Shown: positions 34,600 through 46,847 of the stretch, piece by piece | How positions within the stretch are numbered: the stretch's first letter is position 1 | Layout of the letters: the number at the start of each line of letters is the position of its first letter | Origin: Medicago truncatula | Lineage: Eukaryota > Streptophyta > Magnoliopsida > Fabales > Fabaceae | Assembly (NCBI RefSeq): GCF_003473485.1 | Contig: NC_053046.1 | Location: 33,681,332 to 33,745,331, forward strand | Length of the DNA: 64,000 nt | Direction: 5' to 3' | The notes under the pieces: model-generated | What the model saw: the letters and a program-made list of their open reading frames with translations, nothing else | Told to the model about the DNA's origin: nothing | The model's database searches: none | Position numbers and translations under genes: made by a program

Positions 34600-35978
34600 C
34601 TCAAATCATTGATCATGACCTAGCTCTTTGTTCTCTTTATTTTCTTGTTTTTTTATTGCTCTTAACCATGCTCACAACAACGGGTGATTGTAAACAGTAT
34701 CTTTAGGTTCAACATATTGAAATCATGCGTAAAAAAACGTTGAAAATAATAATTGATTTTAATTGTTAAGGCCCCTTAGTGATTTTAATTGAGTGATCAT
34801 CATAACATCATTAAATAATTAATTAGGTGAAACAATACAAATATGAAAAAAAATCATTTTCTACAATTACCACAACTTTCAAAAGCATGATCATGTTCAA
34901 CTGCCCACATTGACGGATTACTAGAGTTATTGCTTTATGCCCTAATTATTTTTAAATACTATATCTCCTTGTAGAGGTATTTACAAATTGAATTGAATTT
35001 TAAGAAGAAACATCACTAGAACTTGATAAGATCTCTTTGATTTTGTTATATGATCATTCAATCAGTTTGATTTTAAAATCAAATATGATTCAACCAAATC
35101 CAATTAATTTTAGATGAGATTTGAATGGTTTTCCATTTTGATTATTGTATATTTTTGGTAATCATGCTATTAGTATATTATATTGTCTTGTTGATGACTA
35201 ATTTTTATCGAAAAACCTATGACCATAAAAACGATACATTATGAATATGTAACTTGGTTAATAATAAATACTAAACCTCAAATTAACAAAGTTTAATAAC
35301 AAATCATTCAGTACGACAATTATACCTACTTGACGTGTTTACATGCACAACAAACACAAGTGTTAATGCTATCCATCAACATAAATAAAATTTAAGTGCC
35401 AATGATGACTTATGATGCACGGTTGTGCATTAATGTCTTTCTGGCTTATGGGCCTCTACTAAACGAGGATCTCTCAATCAAGAGCATTTTGATGAAGCGA
35501 TTGAAGTCTTTGCATAACCACATGTTTTTAGGTTTGAATTCAACATTGGGAATACAACAATGTTACATATCTTAAAGTGGAGTTTTTCTATCTATTATGA
35601 TGTTATCTAAGTTGATGAATTAGTCTTTACAATTGTACATAGAGGATTTTCGATTTACACAAAAAAAATTATGATCTCTTTTAAAATAGTACGACACAAG
35701 TGGTAAATATTTGAAACACTTAACTATTTTGTTTAGAGTTTGATCCCTGATCAGAATATGGAAAAGCATTTGTTAACACATGTTAACCTCCTAAATTTAT
35801 TCTTAGTTACCTCGAATGATTAATCTCTACCATTAGGCGCATATGATATCTTAGTTTAACAAACAAATCAACGAGGATCTCTATATATAATTCTTTTAGA
35901 TTGGTTTTAGAGTGCGAACAACTTTTTCTGAGTCTTTTCTTTAAACAAACTTTTTTGAGTGTTAATTTAATTGGTGAT
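34600..35978. other. Gene-less stretch
   Basis: No supported gene. The preceding 34300-34570 has arms gatttatgtttggatg / catccaaacaaacataaatc that suggest an old foldback MITE. Confidence 0.4.
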
Positions 35979-35995
35979 AAATACTCATTTTGTCA

Positions 35996-36130
35996 TCCCC
36001 GTGAGCTTAACTCAGTTGTTAGGGATATTGTATATTATATGCAGGGGCTGGGGTTCAAACCCCAGACACTCCACTTCTCCACAATTTAATTGTGTGAGTT
36101 CTAGCCACTAGACTACTTGACCAAAAAAAA
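35996..36130 (+). mobile_element. tRNA-derived SINE, copy 4 (best preserved)
   Basis: 135 bp with A-box-like cttaactcagttgttag, B-box-like gggttcaaaccc, and a terminal A run after ctacttgacc. An exact 17-bp direct repeat, aaatactcattttgtca, flanks it (35979-35995 and 36131-36147). This copy gives the family consensus for the other three. Confidence 0.9.
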
Positions 36131-36147
36131 AAATACTCATTTTGTCA

Positions 36148-37900
36148 CCATCATAGGATTTTTTTCTTCCAAGTTTGATAACTATTACCAATAAAACCGA
36201 CTACTTTCTTGACCCAAAAAAAAAAAAACCGACTACTTTAAACTATTTAACGTTATTTTTATTGTTTTACAAGATGTTTTTTTTTAAAGATACAAGATGT
36301 TATTATTCCTAAATATTATTTATTTAATTTTTTTTAAAAAAAAAACTAAATCAGCCAACCTAAATTAAAATCGAAGAGAATCGTACATAAAATTTTGACG
36401 ATGTGTTCACTCACAAATTCCAAATCAAAACCACCAAACTAATCCAAACGAGTTTAATTTAAAATATTTAACGTGGACGGTGAATGTGTTTTTTTTATTA
36501 AATATATGCAAAATACAATTTAATAAATTTGACTTATAACAAGTTAGTCCCGCCGTGGTCCTTTTAAGTTATGCATTTATATCTACACTAGCACTTGTTT
36601 TGTCCGTTAAATATGATTACTTACAGATATTTTCTTCTTGTTTTCAATTGAAGACTAATTTTACATATAAATATTTCCTCAACAATATTATAAATTAAAT
36701 AATGGATCAATTTTGTTTCAAACTAAAATCGAATAACACACTTATGAACCCTAATTTTGAGAGTGTTGAATTAGACGTTCCAAATTAACATTAAATGTTC
36801 AAATAAAGACTTGTAAATAGAATTTGATGAAAAAAAGATAATGAGACATATATTTTATTATTTAAAGAATCAATTTGTGATAAAAAAAACTTAAAGACCG
36901 CATATAATATTTGACAAAAACTAATTGCATTTTTCTTAATCGTGAAAATGGTTTTTCTTAACCATAAACCTCATTGATTTATGTAGCTGGGTGTCTATTC
37001 CTTGGAGGGCATGGTCATATAAGGTGTTGAAGATGATCTAGGGATATAGTTGGTCTGCTAGATCTTAGAATCTAGACTTTCAGAAGGACATGCCTAACCA
37101 AAAATCAATGTAACACAAATGTAAATTCTTGTTCAAATGCTAAATTCTCTTGGAAAACAAACAAGAACCCAAACTTCTAAACGCATATAGCCGTTGCTCA
37201 TCTTTTTTAACCTCAAAAAATGCTGTTAACTTTTCTACTCACTTTTTTGTTAACCCAATCAATCCAATTTAGCCGTTGTACAATTTGAATCTAGCCACAA
37301 TTATCAAAACGACAAACACAAAATGTTACTAAGATCCAAATTGTATTCCACATACAATACAATAATAACATTAATAATTACATGAGAAATGATATTTGTA
37401 TACCCATTTTCTAATAATTTTTTAACAACTTTCTCTTTCATACTCACATTATCTTCTTATTTTTTCTCTTTCTTTTTTTTCTCTCTATTATTTTTGACCA
37501 ATCAAAAGATAGAAAATTAAAGTTGTCATGAAAGTTGTACCAAATAGTTGTACATATGTCACTACTAATTATATTTTGTCAATAAAAAAACATTAATAAT
37601 TATATTATATAGTACTATTTTCTTTTGACAGATATTATAGTAAATAAACTTTATGGAATAAAAGGTAGGTAGTGACATAGTGGGGTCCACTTGGTCAGAC
37701 ACACATGACATGATCTTGAACTACCTCCAACTCCAACGGATCTCAAACTCAAAAATTGAATCTTTTCTCAAAATTTGAATTTCTTAACTCTCTTTCTCTC
37801 TCTCTTCCTCAATTAATAAATCTGAAAGTTACAATTTTTATGCATTGAACACAGTTCCCACTACCTCATATGAAATTCAAATTTCCTTAAACCCCATTTC
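36148..37900. other. Gene-less stretch before the At1g65710-like gene
   Basis: AT-rich; no gene recognised. The last 150 bp (CT-rich, near 37790-37810) are the likely promoter and leader of the gene starting at 37936. Confidence 0.45.
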
Positions 37901-37935
37901 ACCATTTCGATTGTTAGGTCACAAACACAAACTAA

Positions 37936-40532
37936 ATGGGTGCATGTTTGAGCAAGAAGAAAGCTTCATCTTCTACTTCCTCCTCACACCCCCTTTCTTC
38001 CACCAAATCACTTTCCACACCCCCAACTCAACAAAAACATTCTGATAACAACAATGTTACAGAAACAGAAACTACCCTTAAGAACAACAACGTAGTACAA
38101 GAGAAACAACAAGACCCAGAAGTTGTAGAAGAACCAAAAAAAGAGATTTTTATCATCAAACATAGAAAAAGCCATGATGAAAAAAGAGAGAAAAACTCCA
38201 TCAAAATCACACCTTTCACTGTTCAACACAATGTTCCATCACAACAAAATGATGGGTTGGTTTCATCTAGTGAAACAGAATCATTGAACAGCAACAATAA
38301 GGTTGGTAGTGTTGTTGGTGTGAGAACTTCAAGCTGTACTAAAGAAGAAGTTGATGCAATTCTAATTCAATGTGGAAGATTAAGCAGAAGCTCTTCTGGA
38401 AAAGCTGCTACTTCTTCTTCAGCTAGAAAATATTCTGGTTCAAAAAGAAGTTTTGATTTTGATCATTGTGATAACAATGATTCAATTTCAGCTGAAGATG
38501 AACAAAAGAGAGTTCATGCTCATGGGAGTGATAACAGTGAGGAATATGATGGTGTTGCTCGGCATAACCACCGTCCGCGTCACCGGAATTCACCAAAGAA
38601 AGCTTCTTCTTCTTCTAATGGAAGGAGAAGGACACCAAGTAGAGAAAGAGATCAACGTTCGAGTAGTAGAGAGCGAAGAGTGAGTAGATCTCCTGGAAGA
38701 AGATCATCTGAAAATGGAAGCAACAACAACAACAATAACAATAACAGTAATGGTTCTGGTTCAGGTTGTACTAGGCCAGGGAAAATGGTGACTGTTCCTG
38801 CTACTGTTACATCATTGGTTATGGATAAAAGTAACAATGGTGGAGGAGAAGGTGTTAAGAGGGTTAATGTGAAGAGAAATGTTGCATCACCACGTTCAAT
38901 GTCACCTGCTAGAGGAAATGTGAATGGTTTGAATCAGCAACGTTCAATGTCACCTGCAAGAGGAAATGGGAATGTAGTGAATCAGAATCAGCAACCTTCT
39001 CTTAGCAGGAATAACTCTGCAAGGAAAACTGAAGTTTCACCTTATAGAAGAAACCCTCTTAGTGAAGTTGATCCTAATTCACTTGCTTATCCACAATCAA
39101 ATGCTAATAATGGTGGAAGCAAAGTTCAGAACAAAGGCAAAAAGGAGATTGAAGTGGAGACAATTCAGGTAAATCACTTGTATGATGTTGATTTTTCTGT
39201 GTTATTGAATGTTGATGTGATAAGATGATGAGAGTATAGATAATGATGTGGTCCAAGCTGTGATGCACGGACACTCCTCGGATAAGGCGTATCCCCGTGT
39301 TAGACACCGACACAAATAATTACAATGAATTATGTGATTTTCTAAAAAATTTAGCCGTGTCGGTGCGTCCGGTGTCCGTGTCCGTATCCATGCTTCATAG
39401 GGTCCAAGTGAGTTTTGTTTCATAATGAATCAATTTGTAGTAATAATTGATAGTAGTATATTAGAAGATAACCAATGATTGTTTTATAATGTCATAGAAA
39501 TGGTGTTAGTGAGAGAAATATGATCAGTTTATGAGATGATAACTTAAAATTTTTAAGCAAGTGTTTGAACTCCAATGGTTAATGAGCTTTGATGAAGGTT
39601 GAATAGTTTCGGAGAATTTGAGTTCAAATCCTTAGCTCGAACAATTTTTAGCTAGACTTTACTCATATTGTAAGGAAGGGTGTATAAATGTCTCCAATAA
39701 TTTCATTTCATAACAAAGTTAATGGTTATTAGAACTTTTTGGACTAAAACCTATGAGCACCATCATTTTATGTACATTCTTAGATGACATTTTGCCATAT
39801 CCACTGCAGAAACCAACTGTTGAAATGAGGGACAACACAAGAAACAGGACAAACAACAGAGTTGGTATGGAAAAGGGTGTGAATTGCCACACAAAGGAAC
39901 AGCAACAGGAAGAGATCAAGGTAATGTCTGATAATACTATTGTGAAGAATGTGGTGATGCCATCAGGGATTACAAGAAGCAGATCATCTAGAAGATCAAG
40001 AGACTTCGACACAGCCAATCCCGAACCTCTAACCAATCCACCACAAACCTCCTACACTTCATTACTCCTTGAAGACATTCAAAACTTCCATCAAAAGAAC
40101 ACAACACAACCTTCTGTTTCTCTTCCAGCTTGTCTCAACAAAGCTTGTTCTATCCTTGAAGCTGTTGCTGATCTTAACTCCACAACAAGTTCAACTTTCT
40201 CTAGAAATGAGTACAACAATGTTGCTGTTCCTGAATCATCATTTGTAGAATCTGAGCTTGTTGTGAGTGATGATGTGATGGAACCAAGTTTACACAAGTA
40301 TGTTACTGTTAAAAGAGGTGGTTCACTCTGTGAGGATCAAGAGAGTTCAGGAAGTAATAGCTTCACTGTGAGTAGTGGTCAACAACAATGGAACATTTGT
40401 TCTTCTGGTGATTCATCGGATTGTTGGAGTTCGAGATTGAATTCAAAAGAGGAGAGTTTGAAAAGAAGAGAGTGTGATCATCAGCATAGTGGTGGTATTG
40501 GACGTGGAAGACTTGCTACTGCATCAACATAG
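37936..40532 (+). CDS. At1g65710-like low-complexity protein with MGAC lipidation motif
   Basis: Two exons, 37936-39168 and 39810-40532, join in phase 0 (caattcag|gt donor, ccactgcag acceptor) and encode 651 residues. The start MGACLSKKK has Gly2 for myristoylation and Cys4 for palmitoylation, so membrane attachment is likely. The rest is Ser/Arg/Asn-rich and mostly disordered: a KEEVDAILIQCGRLSR motif, RS-rich blocks, a poly-Asn tract, and two RSMSPARGN repeats. These fit the plant family of Arabidopsis At1g65710, whose function I do not know. Exon 1 alone can read through into the intron for 19 codons, giving a shorter form. The intron holds a hAT-type MITE (39258-39400). Confidence 0.85.
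39258..39400. mobile_element. hAT-type MITE in an intron
   Basis: A 143-bp element with ends ctgtgatgcacgg and ccatgcttcatag that are imperfect inverted repeats. It is flanked by an exact 8-bp duplication, ggtccaag (39250-39257, 39401-39408). The repeated ggtgtccgtgtccg units recur in the copies at 41267-41468 and 57152-57330. Confidence 0.85.
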
Positions 40533-41266
40533 TTGTGATGAAGATTAAGACATTTGGATTCTCATTTTCATGTTGTAATAACTTGAATGATTGTTATTGA
40601 GTTTGATATTTCTTCTGTTTGGTGGAGTTGCATGCTTGCAACAACCTCTATTATGTGTTTTTCATTATGGCAAAATTGAAGATTATATTTCATCTTTGCA
40701 AATTTCACTGTTCTGCTTATCAACAATTGTTGTTTTTCTTATTGCAACTATGTTGCATTATGTTATGTTATTCCTGTCTTCAAACTAAATTTGGTTAAGC
40801 TGGGTTCAGTGGAAACACATATCTCTTCACTTCAATAATGAGAGAAAAAGAATGCATAGTCAAAAGATGTATCATTCAAATCTTAGACTATTTTTCTCAC
40901 AATTCATCTCATGTGTTTTTCCCAAGTGCTCACATATCCTATTCTGATTTCCAAATATGATGTTACTAACATTTTAGCAGGCAACTCTGTAGATAGTCCA
41001 AGTTGTGAACTTAACACCCCTTGATGTGATTATTCAAACAACATATATATTTTGTTTCATGTTACAGAACCACTTGGAACAACAAATAGTCGATTCCAAT
41101 TCCATCATTTATATATTTATCAAAAGAAGTTGCTAGCACATATTGACAGAATCAAAAGTTCAATTTCAGTATCTCACAAACACAACAACTGCCATGCTAC
41201 ACTGGATATGTAGCCACAACAACAGAAGATATATAACCAAGCATATGAAGGTTGAAATGTCAGGGG
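40533..41266. other. 3' flank of the At1g65710-like gene; no further gene
   Basis: Probably 3' UTR and intergenic sequence. The 65-residue ORF at 40591 is not supported by any domain. Confidence 0.4.
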
Positions 41267-41468
41267 GCATGTACACTCCTCAGATTAGCCGTGTCTACGT
41301 GTTCGACACATGTCGTGTCAGACACCGACACGACAACGACCCATTTAACTACATTTTTTTTTGAATGTCCATTTAACTACATTGAATTATGTCACTTTCT
41401 CAAATTATTATCAGTGTCACCATGTCAGTGTCCGTGTCATGTTTGGTATCAGTATCTGTGCTTTATAG
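41267..41468. mobile_element. hAT-type MITE
   Basis: A 202-bp relative of 39258-39400 with gtgtcagacaccgacacg units. The right end is gctttatag and the left end is shortened. It is flanked by an exact 8-bp duplication, gtcagggg (41259-41266, 41469-41476). Confidence 0.85.
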
Positions 41469-41766
41469 GTCAGGGGAATGAAGAAAACTAACGATAGAGT
41501 TTTTATCTACATGAATTTGAATATCATAACTCTTAATGGCAACATATTCTAGCAACAATCACAATAAAACAACTCAGACAACAAATAGGATTTCAAACAA
41601 TTCTCACATTCAATTCAATTGATAAAAAAAAAAACAAAACCGTTATTGAGCCACAATTGGTAGTCCACCCTAGATTTCCTCCATGCTAAAGACCAACAAA
41701 CTATCAAATTCAATGGTTGCATATAATAAACTAGTAAAAAACAATGATATCTAGTTACTAAATAAA

Positions 41767-43048
41767 TTAAAACGAAAGTTTACATCCCGGAGACATCCTT
41801 GGACAAGAGGACAACTCTTCTATAACTTGATAATTTTGGATAAAAAAGTTGATCTCCATCACTTCTAAAAGCTTCGCATTCTGCAAAATATATGTTGCGA
41901 ATTGAAGATCGTCATTAGATCCTTCAAAGTGGAAAATAGTACATGACCTGAGGTGACGAAACGCATTCAAGAGTTGAAATTGGGCAGTTCCATTCCTTGG
42001 ATAAGCTGGTATTCCACTGCCAAAGAGATACAAAAATAACATTTAATAAAATATATATGAAGAAAATAGCAAGCAACCAAAAAAAAAAAAAAAGTAACTA
42101 CTTCACAAACCTTTCTTATGAAAAAAATTTGAAGCTTGGGACAATGTCGGAGCAATTCTACTATGCCATCCCAACCACGAAAAACACTAAAAAACCATAG
42201 TTCAATACAAATTAAGTTTTGAAACACCGGAATGTCTTTGAAAGAAGCCTCTTCAATTTTGATCTCGAAAGAATGCTCTTCAATATTCATCCCGTAAGAA
42301 CGTTCTTCTTCGTCCTGGATTATGCATAAATACTCGACATTATTAATAGCATCAAACGGAACATCCATGGAATGAATATAGGCTCTGACCAGTTTCGACA
42401 AGAACAAGGATTTAAATTCTTGTACTTCATTATTGTCTTTACGTTTCATAATCCTAAGCCTAGGATAATAGGTATGCAAATCTTCTAGAATAGGACAAGC
42501 ATTAAGAAGTTTCACGAAGTCATTCTTCTGATTTTTAAAATATTCACGTTCCAAAACTAGGGTTTTGAGCGATGGAAGATCAAAACACAAATTATCAGCT
42601 ACAATTTTTAAGTTCTGAAGTTTGAGAATAACAAGGGTTCTGGAGGTGAAAATGATGGGCGTCAAGATGTGGCCATACATGCCGAGATGAAATTCCTGAC
42701 ACGACGCAGTAGAGCTGCTTCGACCCATGCATTGACGATGGGTTGATCAGAATCAACTACTACATTACGAAAATTGAGGCTAAACGTTTTGATGGGTTGG
42801 TTTAGCGAACGAAGAGAGAGCATGAGTGTGTCCACAAAAAGACAAAAGCTATGGAAGGCCTCGTCCAGTTCTGGCACGACATCAAAGCGGACAACGGATG
42901 GTGTATAGGAGAGTGGGGTCCACCTCTTCGAGAGAAGCATGGTAGTGAAGGCAAGTTTGGTCGGAAGAAAAGAGAGAATGTGACGCAATAACTCATTAGG
43001 TAAGCCGCTGATTCTATCGAAAGCTGCTACTGCTAGGCCTTTCGACAT
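41767..43048 (-). pseudogene. F-box/LRR/FBD protein with two frameshifts
   Basis: Exon 1 is 43048-42111 and exon 2 is 42016-41767. The amino end, DRISGLPNELLRHILSFLPTK and LSKRWTPL, is a typical plant F-box, and the rest is the LRR-like region (ILKLQNLKIV, DLPSLKTLVL) and an FBD-like tail ending CPRMSPGCKLSF. Frame is lost near 42697 (RRV then EFHLGMYG in the next frame) and again near 41955 (ECVSS then HLRSCTIFHF). Each fits a one-base change. Adding one base at the first site also restores phase 0 at the intron. F-box proteins are SCF ubiquitin-ligase substrate receptors; this copy is probably inactive unless the sequence has errors. Confidence 0.8.
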
Positions 43049-44563
43049 TTTTTATATAGAAAATATTGGAAACTTGTTATTGAAGAAACCACTTGTCAAA
43101 AAAAATAAAAAATAGAATCCAAGAATATAAAGAAGAGGAAGAATATTATATTATATTATATTATTCTCTTGAGTTCAGTGTATCAAACCAAATAAAATAA
43201 AATCTTTTTTTTTTGAAGGAAAATAAAATAAAATCTCTTGAAGTGTTATAAAAAAAATCTCTTAAAATGTATATTTATGTCACAACTCACAAATAAGCTA
43301 TATTTATAGAGAAATACTATTCATATGATGATATGTGTTTGACCCAATAACCCAACAATTAAATCGAGATTCACTTATAATATTCATACCAATTTTCAAT
43401 TTGTCTTTCAATTTAAATTTGCTTAGGGTGGTCGCTTTGTGATTTGAACCATTTTTTAGGTAAAAATTCATCTGATTTAAAGATAAAATTACACGTGGTT
43501 CAATTCTACTTTGGATGGTTCATCTAATCGGGTCAATTTAATGCAATTTAATTTGGATCAATTATTTTAGATATCAAAATTACAATCGTAATTCTTTTAT
43601 AAATGCTAATATTGATATTATGAAGACAAATAAATGCTAATATTGATATTATGAAGACAAGGTAAAATAATAATTTTGACGTAAAATATAGCACGTAATA
43701 TATTTAAAATTAATATCATAGAATGACAATGATCGACTATACTTGAAACATGTCAAATAGAAAATAAAATAGATTTAATTAATCTAATAAGTTGTATTAA
43801 AAAATTAAAATCAACTAATAATAGAATTATATATCACACAAATAATAAAAACTAACTGTCTTGATAAAAATAAAATAAAATAAAAAAGTAGCTGTAAAAA
43901 AAATCAGTCCAAAATATAACCGTGATAAAAGTATTAAAAAGACATCAATCCAAAATATGAGCTAATTCAAGCGGTTTATATAAAAAGACATCCACCCACA
44001 TCTAAGAATCTCAATTTTGTACAATTATTTTATTTTTTTAAATCGATCAACGTTTTTAACTAATTTTGATCGATTTTGAACACCCGTAATTTTTTTTGTA
44101 TAATATGAGAGTTTGGATATGATATAGTTTCCATTTAGTCCATTTATACTGTTTGCTACACCGATGAGCGACAAGTGGCCACACAAAATTTCAACGGTCA
44201 GGATTAAAAATTTAATAAATTAATTTTTTTTTATAAGCAAATGAAATTTTTTATTAAAAAAGAAACAAAAGAAAAAATATGAAGGAGTATGTCCATAATA
44301 TTGTAAAAAAATTATTATACAAAAGCCTACACATATGTAGGATCTAGGGGTTTGGCTTAGAAGCATAATAAATTGCTGATCTGATCGTAGTTGCACTTGT
44401 AATCGTGATTTTAAATTGCGATTGCAGTTGCACTTGTGGTCACACTGTGAACCTATACATTGTGGAAAAATGTGGCCGATGGCGACAACAAGTTAAAACT
44501 ATATATATGACTCCTAGACTAATTGTTGTTTCATGCTGGATGAATTCATTTTTGTGTTTGTAG
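43049..44563. other. Gene-less stretch
   Basis: AT-rich. A 31-bp tandem duplication (aaatgctaatattgat... unit at 43601 and 43632) is present. A T-rich stretch near 44225-44350 looks like a minus-strand LINE 3' end. No gene. Confidence 0.45.
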
Positions 44564-44704
44564 GATGGTTTGGCAGAAGATTATGAAGAAGCTGTTAGTG
44601 TAGAGTGGATTGAAAAGTGTTTAAGCCTTATTTTTAGGTGTCCATGTGGCAAGGGGTATGAGGTTCTAATATGTGCAAACAATTGTTACTACAAGTTGGT
44701 GTAG
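44564..44704 (+). pseudogene. Isolated terminal-exon-like fragment
   Basis: After a tgtttgtag acceptor-like site, 46 codons read DGLAEDYEEAVSVEWIEKCL then RCPCGKGYEVL and NNCYYKLV before TAG. The CPCGKGYEV motif seems like part of a small plant protein I cannot name. No upstream exon was found nearby, so it is likely a gene fragment. Confidence 0.4.
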
Positions 44705-46071
44705 AAGAATCAGTATAGTGTAATTCATTCCATTTCATTTTGTCTATAATCAATGAAAATTATTTTTACATCTTTATATAAAACTTATTTCAAGGATAAC
44801 ATAAGAAACTATGTTATAAACTACTTATGTTTTAGTTTTTTTAATATAAGTGTGAAATTATTATTCTTTTTGGCTTATAATTTGTATGGGAGAGATGCAG
44901 TTTGTATTTGGAATTACTTTTGTGGATAAACTCCAATTTACTCTGAAATTTAAGGTTCCTATATATTTTTATCCAATTTAATATGTAATTTTTAGTTGAA
45001 GGATCTAATTACGTAAATTGTTGACAAAATTTAATACTTTTTTTTTGTCTAAAAAACTATAGTTCAGAGACTTCAAAAGTAATTAAATACTTTATATTTA
45101 AGGTTGAGTTAGGAAACTCTTTTACCATTGTTAATTTATTTATTTATTCATTTATTTAACTCTTGTTTTATAGGTCCACCTCTTGTTTATTTTTATCTAA
45201 ATACGTTAAGAAGGGGAAAAGTGCAAAAGCAATCAAGGGTAGAATCATAAAATGTGTACACATTATTTACGTAAAGTTCATTAATTCTATCAAATGAAGC
45301 TCATTCAAAAAAAAAAATCATATGAAAATGCAATTTAATCTAATGATGTTTAATTATTTTATTATTATTTCTAACATTCCTACTACAATTTTCAAAGAAA
45401 ACAAAGACAAAAAGTGCCAAGTGCACAAAAGATGATAGCACCCATGAGATCACTAGACATCCTTTTTAGTTTCAAAAAAGTCTTCGACTTTAGGATTTGG
45501 TAAGTCAAAACACTATTAATTAAATTACAAACCTGTCCTTTAATTTATTTATGTTTTTGGTAGATCGTGTCCTTTACTTTAAAATGGATTTCATTAGAAC
45601 TTTGAAGGCAGTAGTCCTACACGGTCTAGACAAATAAGGATTTAATATGATGATATTGAGGGCTTTGGATTGGTCAAGGGACACGTCTTATGGCGTAAAG
45701 AAAAAGTATAAAAGACGCAAGGAAACTTCTAAACTATAACATGCTTGTGCATGTGTGTGAATGGAGAGATGGTGATGTATATTGTGTTTGTGACTTGAAA
45801 CTTCAAAAGGGAGCTTCAGATTTTCGTTGAAAATTAAGGGAAATGTATCGATTGTTAGGATAAAATGTTGCTCTAAACTCAATAGTATAATATTATTTGA
45901 ACAATTATATTGTATATAAAAAAAGTTTTATCACATTGGAATACGAACCTACTACTCGTGGGAAAACCTACTCCCTCCGTCACAAAATATAAGCAAAAAA
46001 ACTCATATTCTTTGTCTCAAAATATAAGCAAAAAAGACAAATTTTTATACTATTATTATGATAGGAGAAAT
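44705..46071. other. Gene-less stretch
   Basis: No gene. At 45970-46035 there are two copies of a cacaaaatataagcaaaaaa-like unit after ctccctccgt, the left end of a truncated Stowaway-like MITE. Confidence 0.45.
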
Positions 46072-46847
46072 TCTTAGGTGAACTCTAACCCAACACATCA
46101 TTCTTACACCTATCTAATTAACATATGACACATGTTATTAACCTTAAAAAAATGATTTAATTTAAGATTTTTTTTTTTTGTAGAAACGCACTTAACACTT
46201 GTCATTTACAAACAACGAATAAGAGTGTAACACGTAATTAAAACAGGCACATCATTAAAAATTGAAAAAGTAATTGTTTAGTAAAAAATGAAAAACCGTT
46301 CCTTCTCTCTCCCATCATCCATTTTTTCAGGCATATATGGTTCCCCAACAATATTGCTATTTAAGGAACAATGGTGAAAGAGATGTATTTTTGGGTTGGA
46401 TTTAAGGATAGTCTTAATAGGAAGAAGATGAAGATTTTTTCTTAGTCTCTTCATTGATAGCAGCAATGATCTTGAGCCGAAAACAATGGTTGAAGAGAGA
46501 GAAACAGCAGTGGAAGAAAGAGAAAAGAGGACTCTAATTTTTAGTAAATTTATTTTACAATTTTTTAAAGTTAATTATGTGTCACACTCTAATTCGTTAT
46601 TTGTAAATGACAAGTGTTAGATACGTTTTTACACAATTTCATCATGTTTATAAATTCCAGAAAAATGGAAAATTTATCAGGAAAAATTGGAACGGTGGTG
46701 CTGTTCGGTTTAAGAAAGTGGAGAGAGATGATCAAAACTAATGAGAAAATATCTGATTTTTAAGTTTTTATTACTATTTTAATGACGTGTTGTGTTTTAA
46801 TTGAATGAGTGTAAGAATGATGTGTTAGGTTAGAGCTCATCTAAAAA
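46072..46847. mobile_element. Foldback element, about 780 bp
   Basis: The left end (ctctaacccaacacatcattcttacac) is mirrored at the right end (gtgtaagaatgatgtgttaggttagag). Inside, aacacttgtcatttacaaa at about 46195 is mirrored by tttgtaaatgacaagtgtt near 46601. The 62-residue ORF inside is not convincing. Family is unknown. Confidence 0.65.

Noticed and set aside
37384-37555. Possible MITE before the At1g65710-like gene
   Set aside because: The proposed arms (tttgtatacccatttt and ttgtacaactatttgg) match too weakly and no target duplication was found.
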